Shown here piece by piece: positions 1-9,230 of a stretch of DNA of 64,000 nt. How positions within the stretch are numbered: the first letter of the stretch is position 1; each line of letters opens with the position of its first letter. Source of the DNA: DAOPJM01 sp035399665 (GTDB taxonomy: Bacteria; Bacillota; Clostridia; Christensenellales; CAG-138); the NCBI GenBank assembly GCA_035399665.1, contig DAOPJM010000006.1:1-64000 (forward strand). Reading direction: 5' to 3'. Both the position numbers and the translations under genes were made by a program. The notes below the pieces were generated by a model. It was not told the DNA's origin, did not search any database, and saw only the letters and a list, made by a program, of their open reading frames with translations.

Positions 1-182
1 CGCTCCCACCATGACACCCCTTATCCCGCGCGGGAGCGCCTCTTTCCCTCACGAGCTTGTTTCAAGATCCTTCGGAGCTACTGCTCCTCAGGATGACAGC
101 GGGGGGGATATTTTCGAATACCAAATATGCTTGAAAGGGGCTATAAATTCCATGTCATCCTGAGCTTCAGCGAAGGATCTTG
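1..182. repeat. Dispersed palindromic repeat, two partial copies
   Basis: The first ~105 bases are a right half-unit: a GGGAGCG spacer motif, then CAAGATCCTTCG and CTCAGGATGAC. Positions 154-182 hold a left half (GTCATCCTGAGC..GAAGGATCTTG). Both match the family seen intact at 13733-13893 and 59691-59853. No gene is supported before 421. Confidence 0.8.
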
Positions 183-312
183 CTAAAAACTCAAATGTCA
201 AAACCCGCTCCGCCTCATGTTTCCACCGCCCCCTCCTGACTACCGTCGCACCTATATGCATCAGCTATACCAAATTGTTCACATTTTTAATGTGGCTATT
301 GCTTTTTTGTCG

Positions 313-341
313 TTGCATCTTGCGGCCATTTAGGGTATAAT
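313..341 (+). promoter_or_regulatory. Sigma-A-type promoter of the foldase gene
   Basis: TTGCAT at 313-318 and a perfect TATAAT at 336-341 are separated by 17 bp, about 80 bp before the start codon at 421. Confidence 0.7.
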
Positions 342-420
342 GCTTTCGCATACGCATGAAAGAGTACTTTTTGCGCTATGGATTCCGAAACAGCGATGTT
401 TTTTATGAAAGGACGTTACA

Positions 421-1917
421 ATGAAACCCGTAACAAAGCTTTTGGCGCTCCTTATCAGCCTTGCGCTGGTATTCTGCTCTGTCGCCTGTCTCGCAAAGGA
501 TGACGAGAGCGGCGACGCTGCCGATCCCGAAACCCTTGACCGTGATCTTCCCGCCGTCGAACTCGGCACCATAACTATTACCGCGGGCGAGGTCTCCGAC
601 AACTACAACAGCTTCATCTCCACGATGACGCAGTACGGCTACAGCGCACCCACCGAGCAGAGCGAGATTGATTCCTATGTCGATATGATAGTTACCGACC
701 TTATCTCCACCCACCTCTTGGAGTGGAAGGCTATCGAGCTTGGTATCTCCCTTGACGCGGATGACGAAGCCGAAGTCGACGCCCTGCTTGAGACCGACAA
801 ACAGGCCATCATCAAGGATTACACCGACTATGCCATAGAGCTTGCCGCAACCGACGCCACCATCACCGATTATGAGGCCTATGCCCTTCAGATGATTGAC
901 GAGGACCTCGCAAGCTATTACGGCTGCACCTTTGAGGAGTACCTTGCCGACTACCGTGATTCTCTCGCGCTTGACGCTCTCAACGCCAAGGTTGAGAACT
1001 GGTTCAAGGAGCAGATCGCCGTGAGCGCGGACGAAGCTTTCACTTGGTACGCCAACACGCTTGAAACCCAGCGCACCACCTATGCCGAGACCCCGACCGC
1101 CTACAAGACCGACCTTACGGCCTTTGAGAACGGCGAAGCCACCACCCCTGTACTCTACACGCCCGATGGCTATCTCAAGATACTGCTGTTGACCGTGGCG
1201 CCTGAGAACACCTTGGACGAGCAGCACGCCGCCAACCTTGCGGAAATGGCCGCTCTTGAAGCCGAATACGGCAATCTGGTTCTAAACGGCGAATTGGGTG
1301 AGGTAGTTGAGGATGAACCCGAAGCTGCCGACGAAACCGCCGAAGCCACTGCCGAAGCTACCGCGGAAGCTACTGCCGAAGCACCCGCTGAGCCTACCGC
1401 CGAGCCTACCGCGGCCCCAGCTAACCGCGTCGAGCAGATTCAGCTTAGGTACGCCGAGCTGAAGGCCGAGAACGACCTCCTTTATGAGGCCTATGTCGGA
1501 ACCGCCCGCGACACCGCCGAGCTTGCCAAGGCCGAGCTGGAAGCTGGTAAGGCTTTTGCCGACGTCATGAAGTCCCACTCCACCGCTGACGTATCCGCAG
1601 TTCCCGACGAGGGACTGTTGCTCTACGGCCCCGGCGATGAGGACTATGCGGACGAAATCTGCAAGGCCGCAAGCACTTTGGAAGTCGGCGCGTACTCCGA
1701 TCTTATCGAGATCGACGGCACCTACTACATCGTTTACCTGGTAAGCAAGGTCGAGGTAGGCGAAGCCGATTACAACGACCTGACCGACGTCTGCACCGCC
1801 GCGGCTCTGGCTGAAAAGCAGGAGAGCGAGTGGAGCGCAATTCAGGAGACTTGGCTGGCCGAGGCCAACGAAGCGGCCGTCTACTACAAGGCGAACTACG
1901 CCACCGTAGGTCAATAA
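421..1917 (+). CDS. PrsA/SurA-like foldase lipoprotein (parvulin-type peptidyl-prolyl isomerase)
   Basis: The protein (498 aa) begins with a lipoprotein signal peptide whose lipobox is S-V-A-C near residue 23, so it should be anchored outside the cytoplasmic membrane. A SurA_N-like helical region occupies roughly residues 50-210. An AEAT/AEPT-rich low-complexity stretch (about 300-335) follows. A parvulin-like segment covers about 370-450 (GKAFADVMKSHS, LLLYGPGDED, YYIVYLVSKVEVG). PrsA-type proteins assist folding of secreted proteins. The start has an AAAGGA Shine-Dalgarno sequence. The gene is monocistronic, with its own promoter and terminator. The parvulin core is divergent, so isomerase activity is inferred rather than shown. 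Confidence 0.82.
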   Translation: MKPVTKLLALLISLALVFCSVACLAKDDESGDAADPETLDRDLPAVELGTITITAGEVSDNYNSFISTMTQYGYSAPTEQSEIDSYVDMIVTDLISTHLLEWKAIELGISLDADDEAEVDALLETDKQAIIKDYTDYAIELAATDATITDYEAYALQMIDEDLASYYGCTFEEYLADYRDSLALDALNAKVENWFKEQIAVSADEAFTWYANTLETQRTTYAETPTAYKTDLTAFENGEATTPVLYTPDGYLKILLLTVAPENTLDEQHAANLAEMAALEAEYGNLVLNGELGEVVEDEPEAADETAEATAEATAEATAEAPAEPTAEPTAAPANRVEQIQLRYAELKAENDLLYEAYVGTARDTAELAKAELEAGKAFADVMKSHSTADVSAVPDEGLLLYGPGDEDYADEICKAASTLEVGAYSDLIEIDGTYYIVYLVSKVEVGEADYNDLTDVCTAAALAEKQESEWSAIQETWLAEANEAAVYYKANYATVGQ

Positions 1918-1938
1918 TCCGATAATAGTTTATTCTGT

Positions 1939-1965
1939 AAAAGGCGGGGTTTCCCCGCCTTTTTG
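1939..1965 (+). terminator. Intrinsic terminator of the foldase gene
   Basis: A 9-bp stem AAGGCGGGG/CCCCGCCTT with a 3-nt loop is followed by a T run, 22 bp after the stop codon. Confidence 0.93.
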
Positions 1966-2027
1966 TTGTAGAATATAGTATGGGCGAACGCCGGGTGATG
2001 CTGTGTTTTGGTCGTTGTTGCGTGGAG

Positions 2028-2107
2028 GGAGCGCGTTCCGCCGTGTGCGCACCTTGACTGTTAAGCTTTTAGCAAGATCCTTCGCTGAAGCTCAGGATGA
2101 CGGCGGG
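2028..2107 (-). repeat. Dispersed palindromic repeat, half-unit
   Basis: Read on the minus strand this is a left half-unit: GTCATCCTGAGC, then GAAGGATCTTGCTAAAA, then a GGAGCG-type spacer. It lies in the gene-free stretch 1966-2344, which also holds the direct repeats at 2166-2280 and the hairpin at 2300-2325. Confidence 0.8.
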
Positions 2108-2165
2108 GGTGGGTTGGCGGAACAGAATTGGATGACGGCGGGGGTACGATGGGGAGCAGGGGGAT

Positions 2166-2280
2166 GAATGGTTCACCAACAAGGAACGCGAGTGTGAATG
2201 GTTCACCAACAGGGAGCGCGAGTGTGAATGGTTTGCCGGCAGGAGCGCGAGTGTGAATGGTTCACTAACAGGAAGCGCGG
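2166..2280. repeat. Four tandem ~30-bp repeats
   Basis: Four successive units starting GAATGGTTCACCAACA.. (third and fourth degenerate) begin at 2166, 2196, 2226 and 2255. Periods are 30, 30 and 29 bp. The units abut with no unique spacers, which argues against a CRISPR array. Confidence 0.85.
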
Positions 2281-2299
2281 GGGGAAATTGTTACACCAA

Positions 2300-2325
2300 A
2301 GTGGGGGCGCGGACGCGCCCCCACT
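2300..2325 (-). terminator. GC-rich hairpin downstream of the ABC exporter operon
   Basis: GTGGGGGCGC (2301-2310) pairs perfectly with GCGCCCCCAC (2315-2324) around a 4-nt loop. It lies 20 bp beyond the stop of the exporter gene on the minus strand. The following T run is short (TTT), so terminator function is likely but not certain. Confidence 0.6.
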
Positions 2326-2344
2326 GTTATTGTTTGGTTTTTGT

Positions 2345-4189
2345 TTACGCCAGAGTTTGGCGGGTGCGCTCCTCGCGGAACTGATGCACATACAGGTCGT
2401 GGAAGTAGCCGTTCTGTGTTAGCAGCTCGTCATGAGTGCCGCTCTCCACTATCCTGCCATCGCGAATAACAAGTATGAGGTCGGCGTTCCTTATCGTGGA
2501 CAGCCTATGCGCGACAACCAAGCTCGTTCTGCCCGTCAACACCTTTGTTATCGCGTTCTGTATGCGCTGCTCCGTCTCGGTATCGACAGAGCTTGTCGCC
2601 TCATCCAACACGAATATACGCGGGTCGGCTAAAATGACCCTTGCGAACGAGATAAGCTGCTTCTGACCCGTTGACAGGCGAACTCCGCCCTCGCCGACCT
2701 CGGTGTTCAGTCCCTTATCCATCGCCGTGATGAAGTCCTCGGCGCCCACCATGCGTACCGCCTGCATGACCTGCTCGTCCGTGGCGTCGTCCCTGCCGAA
2801 GCAGAGATTCTCCCTTATTGTTCCGGAGAACAGGTGTGGCTGTTGCAGGACATAGCCCAAGCGCGATTGCAGCCAAAGCTGCGAACGCTCACGATAATCC
2901 CTGCCGTCAATCAGTATTCTGCCCTCTGTCGGTTCATAGAACCTGCAAATGAGGTTGACTATGGTGCTCTTGCCCGCGCCCGTCTCGCCCACAAGCGCGA
3001 TGGTCTGCCCCTGCTTTATCTTCAGGCTGAAATCATTCAGCACCCTCTCGCCGTTGCCGTAGGCAAACGAGACATGGTCAAACTCGACGTCGCCGTGCAG
3101 AGGCTCCCAGTTCTCACGCTTGGGGTCCATGGTCGTGCCGTACACGGCCTCGACCTCGGGGCTGTCAGTGACCTCAGGCACGGTATCCACAAGCGTCAAC
3201 ACACGCTCGGCGGAGGCCTGCGCGCCCTGAAGGTCTGCCAGTATATGGGCAAGCTGCTGTATCGGGTCAAAGAGGTTCGCCGCGTAGCTTATAAACGCCA
3301 CCAACGTACCCGCCGTGATGCCTCCGACTATGGACAGCTCAGGGCTTATGACGCCCTTGCCGCCTATAACCAGCGCCAAGGCTGTACCCACCGCGCCCAA
3401 GGAGATAATAAGCGGGAAGAACAACGCGCTCGTCACCGTCGCCTTTATGGACGCCTTGCGCATGGAGCTTGTAAGTCCGTCGAACTCCTTCGCGTTCTCC
3501 TCCTCGCGCACAAGGGTCTTGGTCGTCATCGCGCCCATGATGCCCTCGTTGAACGCGCCCGTGATGCGGCTGTTATGCCGCCTCGCATCGCGCTGATAGC
3601 GCAGTATCTTCTTTTGCAGTATTATGCTGACCACGCACAGCGGAGGAATAACCGCAAGCACTATCAGTGCCAACGCCCAGTTCTTGGCGAACATTATCCC
3701 CACGCACAGCCCGATGTAGCACAGCGACCACAGTACATCGACTATGCTCCACGCTATCATCTCGGACAGCCTTGCTATATCCGAAACCATCCTTGCCATG
3801 ATATAGCCCACGGCGGTCTTGTCGTAGTAGGAGAAGGAGAGGGTTTGCAGGCGTAAAAAGGCGTCCTGCCTGATGTCGTAGGACATCTTCATCTCCATCT
3901 TGCCCGCCCTGCTTATGAACCCAAATGTGAAGAAGGACTGCACCACGACCACAACCATATACACGGCGGCGAAGGTCCAAAGCCCGCTGCCGTCCATGGG
4001 TATAATAAAGTGATCTATCGCGTAGGCGGTCAAAAGCGGATAGCAGGCGTCTATCGCCGAGACCAAGGCCATGGAGATTATCATCTGTGCCAGTATCTTC
4101 TTGTTGCGCAAAGCATAGGCGAACAAGCGCTTCCAGAGCTTGAGATCTACTTTCTTTTCGGAATAATCCTGCTCGTTATAGACTTCCAT
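2345..4189 (-). CDS. ABC exporter half-transporter, subunit with catalytic Walker B
   Basis: A 614-aa type IV ABC exporter half: an N-terminal six-helix transmembrane domain (about residues 30-320) and a C-terminal nucleotide-binding domain. Visible motifs are Walker A GETGAGKST (near 400), Q-loop, signature LSTGQ (a Gly-to-Thr change from LSGGQ), Walker B IFVLDEA with the catalytic Glu, and H-loop VVAHRLS. Its start overlaps the stop of the upstream partner (4176-6011) by 14 bp, indicating co-translation. The partner has the complementary defect, so together they should form a heterodimer with one consensus and one degenerate ATP site. Substrate is unknown; relatives export drugs, lipids or peptides. 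Confidence 0.92.
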   Translation of the reverse strand: MEVYNEQDYSEKKVDLKLWKRLFAYALRNKKILAQMIISMALVSAIDACYPLLTAYAIDHFIIPMDGSGLWTFAAVYMVVVVVQSFFTFGFISRAGKMEMKMSYDIRQDAFLRLQTLSFSYYDKTAVGYIMARMVSDIARLSEMIAWSIVDVLWSLCYIGLCVGIMFAKNWALALIVLAVIPPLCVVSIILQKKILRYQRDARRHNSRITGAFNEGIMGAMTTKTLVREEENAKEFDGLTSSMRKASIKATVTSALFFPLIISLGAVGTALALVIGGKGVISPELSIVGGITAGTLVAFISYAANLFDPIQQLAHILADLQGAQASAERVLTLVDTVPEVTDSPEVEAVYGTTMDPKRENWEPLHGDVEFDHVSFAYGNGERVLNDFSLKIKQGQTIALVGETGAGKSTIVNLICRFYEPTEGRILIDGRDYRERSQLWLQSRLGYVLQQPHLFSGTIRENLCFGRDDATDEQVMQAVRMVGAEDFITAMDKGLNTEVGEGGVRLSTGQKQLISFARVILADPRIFVLDEATSSVDTETEQRIQNAITKVLTGRTSLVVAHRLSTIRNADLILVIRDGRIVESGTHDELLTQNGYFHDLYVHQFREERTRQTLA

Positions 4190-6011
4190 CGGCTTGTCCT
4201 CCTTTCGTATTTACGGCGTCCTGAATGACGGCTATCCTGCGGTACAGCCCCTCGCGATTTAGCAGCTCCTCATGCGTTCCCTGCTCAACCAGCCGCCCCT
4301 TCTCAAGCACCAGTATATTGTCCGCTTCGCAAAGCGTGGTAACGCGATGCGAGATTAGGAATACGACCCCGTCCTTGTTGACATTATACAGCGCGTCGCG
4401 TATCTTGGCGTCCGTCTCGGTATCGACCGCGCTCATGGAGTCGTCGAATATGAGTATCGGAGCCTTCTGCATAAGGGTTCGCGCAATCGCGACCCGCTGC
4501 TGCTGCCCGCCCGAAAGCGTTACTCCGCGCTCGCCGACTATGGTGTCGTAGCCCTTATCGAACGACATGACGACGTCATGCACAGCGGCGGAGCGGGCGA
4601 CGTCGTAGACCTCCGCGTCCGTTGCGTCGGGCTTGACTATGGAGATGTTGTCTCTTATCGTCCTTGAGTAGAGGAAAGGCTCCTGAAGCACTATGCCTAT
4701 GTTCTTTCTCAGATACTCATGGTCGATGTCGTTTATGTCCGTCCCATTGATGTAGATATGCCCCGAGGTCACGGTGTAGAGCCGCTGCAAAAGCTGCACA
4801 AGCGAGCTTTTCCCCGAACCCGTGGACCCCAATATGGCCACGGTCTGCCCGGGATGTATTGTAAAGCTCACGTCCTTCAACACGTCGTCGGGCTTGTCGT
4901 ACCCGAAGCAGACGTGATCGAACACGATATCACCGTTGAGGTCGGGCTTTTCGGCCTTGCCCGGCTCCTTTTCGGCGGGCGCGTCCATAATCTCGTTCAG
5001 CCTGCCCAAGGACACGGAAGCCTTGCCCATGTCCGCAAGTATCCTGCCAAGCTGTCTTACGGGCCAAGTCAGCATACTCGTCATGCGCACAAAGAGATAC
5101 ACGTTGCCAAGGGTGAACTCACCCTTTAAGCAGAATATCACGCCGAACACCAGCGACAGGGCTATCTGCACATAGCCCGCGCCGTCGGAGATGCTCCAGT
5201 AGTAGGCGAGCAGGCGAATTAGCTTCTCGGTCTTGTCACGGAAATTCGCGTTCAGCACGGTGAACTTGTCGTACTCCTTGCGCTGACGGCCAAAGGCGCG
5301 TACCACGCGCACGCCCGTAAGGTTCTCCTGTATATCCGTGGAGAGCGCGCCCTCCGCCTCGTCGCTGTCCTTGAAGTATTTCTGCACATACCTAAAGTAG
5401 ATGAAGCTTGACGCTGTAAGCACGGGCAGTATGAGCATGGACAGCAACGCCATTTTCCAGCTGATGGAAAGCATGACCACAAGCGCAAGCACGAACATTA
5501 TGACGGTTCGCACAAGCTCCATGCCCTGCATACTCAAAAAGCGGCGCACGGTCTCCACGTCGGAGGTGCAGCGCTGCACCAAGTCGCCCGTCGCCACATG
5601 CTTATGGTAGTCATATGGTACGGAGTTGAGGTGGCTGTACAGGCTGTCGCGCAGGCTCTTGGCCATATTCTCGGCGGCGTAAGCGGTGTACTTGCGCCTG
5701 AGGTAGGTGAACACGCCCGACAGCGCGGTGAACAGCAGGAAGGCCGCTCCGCAGAGTATGAGATTCTGCATGAAGTAGCTGCGCCCGCCTATCGCCTCGA
5801 CGCCGCGCATGATGAACGCGGGCAGGGTGGGCGTCTCGCCCTGTATGACGTAGTCAAGGGTGAAGCTCGTCACGAATGGCGCGACGTAGGAACACGCCGT
5901 GCCGAAGGTGACAAAGACCGCCGCCAGGACAAGAAAGTGCTTCGAGCCTGACAGCGCGGCTATCATTAGCCGCCACGGTGATTTCTTTTCCTTGTTTATT
6001 TTCTTACTCAT
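4176..6011 (-). CDS. ABC exporter half-transporter, subunit with degenerate Walker B
   Basis: A 611-aa ABC exporter half with six predicted transmembrane helices followed by a nucleotide-binding domain. Motifs are Walker A GSTGSGKSS (near 395), a canonical signature LSGGQQQR, Walker B ILIFDDS with Asp where the catalytic Glu is expected, and H-loop LISHRVT. In heterodimeric exporters such as TM287/288 and BmrCD the degenerate site pairs a Walker B Asp in one subunit with an altered signature in the other, exactly as in this pair. It is first in a two-gene operon. Its start ATG has AGGAAATTGATAAA upstream. Confidence 0.92.
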   Translation of the reverse strand: MSKKINKEKKSPWRLMIAALSGSKHFLVLAAVFVTFGTACSYVAPFVTSFTLDYVIQGETPTLPAFIMRGVEAIGGRSYFMQNLILCGAAFLLFTALSGVFTYLRRKYTAYAAENMAKSLRDSLYSHLNSVPYDYHKHVATGDLVQRCTSDVETVRRFLSMQGMELVRTVIMFVLALVVMLSISWKMALLSMLILPVLTASSFIYFRYVQKYFKDSDEAEGALSTDIQENLTGVRVVRAFGRQRKEYDKFTVLNANFRDKTEKLIRLLAYYWSISDGAGYVQIALSLVFGVIFCLKGEFTLGNVYLFVRMTSMLTWPVRQLGRILADMGKASVSLGRLNEIMDAPAEKEPGKAEKPDLNGDIVFDHVCFGYDKPDDVLKDVSFTIHPGQTVAILGSTGSGKSSLVQLLQRLYTVTSGHIYINGTDINDIDHEYLRKNIGIVLQEPFLYSRTIRDNISIVKPDATDAEVYDVARSAAVHDVVMSFDKGYDTIVGERGVTLSGGQQQRVAIARTLMQKAPILIFDDSMSAVDTETDAKIRDALYNVNKDGVVFLISHRVTTLCEADNILVLEKGRLVEQGTHEELLNREGLYRRIAVIQDAVNTKGGQADGSL

Positions 6012-6121
6012 TTTATCAATTTCCTAATTTCGTATTATGTCGTTTTGCCTGCACCATATAGGGGCAAAGCGTTGAAAGGCTTATACCGAGCTTTCTTTAT
6101 GCTTATATTCCAATCCGCATA

Positions 6122-8353
6122 TCAGTACATCTCCTGTGGGTTAATCTCTATCGCCGCCGCGCTCTGCTCGCCCGACTCCTTGTGAAAGGCGTACACGGCG
6201 TCAAGCATTGCCGGAAGGTTACGGGTTCTCAAGAGCTTTACAAGCACGCGATAGCGGTAGCTGCCCATTATCCTGAGCACAGGCGCGAAGTCGGCGGTGA
6301 GCAGCAGTATGTCCCCCGCCCCCTTGCCCTCCGCCGCGTTCTTCAAAGCGGCCTCAAGCCCCATAGCGTAAGCCTTGCCGCGTGTCCCAAGACGGCGCTC
6401 GTCCTCGTCGGTCAAAAGCACGCTCACGAACACTGAGAACGGCGGGTACAGGAGCTTCTTGCGCTCGGCTATCTCGTATTGGTAGAACGCGGGATAGTCC
6501 TGCGCGGCGGAGAAGCGTATCACGGGCGAATCGGGGCGGAAGGTCTGAACCACGACACTACCCTCGAACTCGTCGCGCCCTGCGCGTCCCGCGACCTGCG
6601 TCAACAGCTGGAAGCTGCGCTCCGGTGAGCGGAAGTCGGGAAGGTTCAAGGTGGTGTCCGCCGCGACCACGCCGACCAGGGTGACGTTGGGGAAGTCATG
6701 CCCCTTGGCTATCATCTGCGTTCCTATGAGCGCCTGCGCCTCTCCCTTGGAGAACCGACCCAAAAGCTCCTCAAGCGCTCCCCTTTTGCGTACCGCGTCC
6801 GCGTCAAGCCTTATCGCCTTGACGTCGGGAAAGAGCGTGTTCAGCGCCTCCTCTACCTGCTCCGTGCCTATGCCGTGATGCTTGATGAAGGGCTTGCCGC
6901 AGCTTGGGCAAACCTCGGGAAGGTCGCGCCTTTCGCCGCAATAGTGGCACACCGCCTTGCCTATGGACTTATGGTAGGTCAGCGACACGTCGCAGTTGTC
7001 GCACTTTATCGCCTCGCCGCAGCTTCTGCACGCGACAAACGAGGAATAGCCCCTGCGGTTGATGAACAGCATGGTCTGCCTGCCCGCCCCAAAGCAGTCC
7101 GACAGCAGATGGACAAGCCTGTCCGAGAAAATCCCGTTGTTGCCCGCCTTCAGCTCCGCCTGCATATCGATAACCTCCACCTTGGGCAGGGGTCTTCCCA
7201 ATATGCGCTCAGGCAGCTCCACAAGCGTGTATACGCCCGACAATGCGCGATAATAGCTCACAAGCTGAGGCGTCGCGCTTCCCAAGATGAGCGTCCCGCC
7301 CACTATCGCCATGCGCTTTTTTGCGACCTCGATGGCGTTGTAGCGGGGCGTCTTTTCACTCTGATAGCTCGATTCGTGTTCCTCGTCCACGACGATAAGC
7401 CCCAAGTCCCTTACGGGAGCGAATACCGCGCTCCTTGCGCCCACGACTATCCTTGCCTTGCCCTCGTTGATGCGCCTCCACTCGTCATAGCGTTCGCCCG
7501 CCGAAAGGCGGCTGTGCAGTACAGCGACGGTGTCCCCGAAGCGCGCCGAAAATCGGCGTATGGTCTGCGGGGTCAAGGCTATCTCCGGCACAAGCACAAT
7601 CGCGCCTTTGCCAAGCTTGGCGCAGTACGACAGGGCGTGGAGATAAACCTCCGTCTTGCCGCTTCCCGTCACCCCGAACAGCAGCGCGGTCTTGCCGCCC
7701 TCGTCCATAAGACCGGTAATCTCGTCCACCGCGTCCCTCTGAGAGGGCGTCAGCTCGGGCGGAACATCGCGCTCCACCGCCTTTTGCGGCCGTCTGTAAA
7801 CGCTGCGGCTATTGATTTCCACCAATCCCTTCTTGTGAAGGGCGGCGGCCGCGGTGCAGACCTTGGGTATGGAAGGCATAAGCTCATGAAGCGCAAGCTC
7901 CAAGCCGCTGTCCGTGAGCAGGCGTAAAAGCTCCTCCTGCGAGGACGAGCGCATACCCTTTGAAAGGGCGGCGTTCGCGCCTTCCGCATCCTTAATGCGC
8001 ACGGTGCGCACCACCTTCTCGCTCACCCGTTCGCCGCGAAGCTGCGCGGGTATCATAAGCCTCAAAGCGTCCACCCAAAGGCTGTGGTAGGCTCTGCGTA
8101 TCCATTTTGACAGCTCTAACTGCTCCTCACTAAAGACGGGCAGCCTTCCGATTATTCCTGCTATGTCCTTTACATTTTCAAGCTCCGTGTCGTCTTTTTT
8201 GGCAACAACAAAACCCTCCTTCAGGGTATTGCCCCTGCCGAAGGGTACTTTAACATGCTGTCCTATTTCTACGGACAGCGTATTGGGTATGCGGTATGTA
8301 AAGCTTGAATCGACGGCAGCCGTGGCTATATCGACTATGACCTCCGCGTACAT
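6122..8353 (-). CDS. priA: Primosomal replication restart helicase PriA
   Basis: A 743-aa SF2 helicase that reloads the replisome at stalled forks. It has the N-terminal DNA-binding domain (VDIATAAVDSSFTYRIP), Walker A VTGSGKTE, DEEH box, and the two-zinc cysteine cluster at about residues 440-485 (CRSCG, CDNC, CHYCG, CPSCG). The C-terminal helicase motif QVAGRAGR is also present. It lies last in the yicC-remA-gmk-rpoZ string, 62 bp after rpoZ. In many Firmicutes coaBC lies between rpoZ and priA; here it is absent. Confidence 0.97.
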   Translation of the reverse strand: MYAEVIVDIATAAVDSSFTYRIPNTLSVEIGQHVKVPFGRGNTLKEGFVVAKKDDTELENVKDIAGIIGRLPVFSEEQLELSKWIRRAYHSLWVDALRLMIPAQLRGERVSEKVVRTVRIKDAEGANAALSKGMRSSSQEELLRLLTDSGLELALHELMPSIPKVCTAAAALHKKGLVEINSRSVYRRPQKAVERDVPPELTPSQRDAVDEITGLMDEGGKTALLFGVTGSGKTEVYLHALSYCAKLGKGAIVLVPEIALTPQTIRRFSARFGDTVAVLHSRLSAGERYDEWRRINEGKARIVVGARSAVFAPVRDLGLIVVDEEHESSYQSEKTPRYNAIEVAKKRMAIVGGTLILGSATPQLVSYYRALSGVYTLVELPERILGRPLPKVEVIDMQAELKAGNNGIFSDRLVHLLSDCFGAGRQTMLFINRRGYSSFVACRSCGEAIKCDNCDVSLTYHKSIGKAVCHYCGERRDLPEVCPSCGKPFIKHHGIGTEQVEEALNTLFPDVKAIRLDADAVRKRGALEELLGRFSKGEAQALIGTQMIAKGHDFPNVTLVGVVAADTTLNLPDFRSPERSFQLLTQVAGRAGRDEFEGSVVVQTFRPDSPVIRFSAAQDYPAFYQYEIAERKKLLYPPFSVFVSVLLTDEDERRLGTRGKAYAMGLEAALKNAAEGKGAGDILLLTADFAPVLRIMGSYRYRVLVKLLRTRNLPAMLDAVYAFHKESGEQSAAAIEINPQEMY

Positions 8354-8415
8354 GGTACCCCCTTTAGGGCGCCCAAGCTATACCGAAACCCGCTGTGTCA
8401 CGCGGGTAATATGGT

Positions 8416-8607
8416 TTAGCCTTCGGGCTTGTCCACGCGCACGGTGCCTGCGTACAGCTCATCGACCGCGACCGAGACGGGCTTTCTGCCATTGAGTCTC
8501 ATCGGGTCGTCCTGAAGCTCCCTTGCGCGTTTGTAAACCGCCGTCACCAACATGTAACGGCTTCCTGTTTTCTTTACCAACTCATTTACGGGCGGGCGAT
8601 TAAGCAT
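8416..8607 (-). CDS. rpoZ: RNA polymerase omega subunit
   Basis: A 63-aa protein starting MLNRPPVNELVKKTGSRYML, with the omega-family signature of an N-terminal helix followed by LVTAVYKRARELQ and PVSVAVDELY. The start at 8607 is chosen because AAGGAG lies 10 nt upstream; an upstream in-frame extension would overlap gmk. Omega stabilises beta-prime assembly and carries a ppGpp site in some bacteria. The start lies 2 nt after the gmk stop, so the two genes are co-translated. Confidence 0.92.
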   Translation of the reverse strand: MLNRPPVNELVKKTGSRYMLVTAVYKRARELQDDPMRLNGRKPVSVAVDELYAGTVRVDKPEG

Positions 8608-8609
8608 AT

Positions 8610-9230
8610 CTATTGCACTCCTTTTTGAATACTTTCTATGAAATCCGAGTTGCGCGACACCCTGCACCTTTCGGCCCTCAGTATGGCCTCAAAACGCGAG
8701 ACCGCGGCGTCGATAACATCGTTAACAATAACGTAGTCAAAGCTTGAAATATGCCGAAGCTCCTCGAAGGCGGTCGCCGAGCGCCGCTCTATCTGCTCGG
8801 GGGTCTCGGTGCCGCGTCCTATGAGCCGTGACTTCAGCTGTGACATTGACGGCGGAGCGATGAACACGAGCAGCGCGTCCGGAAAGGAGCTTTTAACCTT
8901 CAATGCCCCCTGAACGTCTATCTCAAGCATTACTGACCTGCCGCATGAAAGCTCACTCTCAACGAAGCTCCTGGGCGTCCCATAGTAATGGGAGCCGAAC
9001 ACATGCATGTATTCCAAAAACTTCCCCCGCTTTGCCATATCAAGGAATTCTTCCTCGCTGCGATAGAAGTAATGTACCCCCTCTATCTCGCCCGGACGGG
9101 GCTTGCGGGTCGTCACCGACACCGACATCCGTATGTCGCTGTGACGCTCCAGCATAAGCCCGTTGATTGTCCCCTTGCCCACTCCCGCAGGCCCTGAAAC
9201 CACCAACAACAGACCGTCTCTATTCTGCAT
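8610..9230 (-). CDS. gmk: Guanylate kinase
   Basis: A 206-aa enzyme that phosphorylates GMP to GDP. The P-loop SGPAGVGKGT sits near residue 12. The GMP-binding region SVTTRKPRPGEIEGVHYFYRS (RKPRPGE core) and the lid region RLIGRGTE are clear. The start at 9230 follows GGAGGAAG by 5 nt; longer in-frame versions would run through remA. The start overlaps the end of remA by 11 bp. Confidence 0.96.
   Translation of the reverse strand: MQNRDGLLLVVSGPAGVGKGTINGLMLERHSDIRMSVSVTTRKPRPGEIEGVHYFYRSEEEFLDMAKRGKFLEYMHVFGSHYYGTPRSFVESELSCGRSVMLEIDVQGALKVKSSFPDALLVFIAPPSMSQLKSRLIGRGTETPEQIERRSATAFEELRHISSFDYVIVNDVIDAAVSRFEAILRAERCRVSRNSDFIESIQKGVQ

Noticed and set aside
2166..2280. Possible CRISPR array
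   Set aside because: Units abut without unique spacers, only four copies exist, and no cas genes are present.
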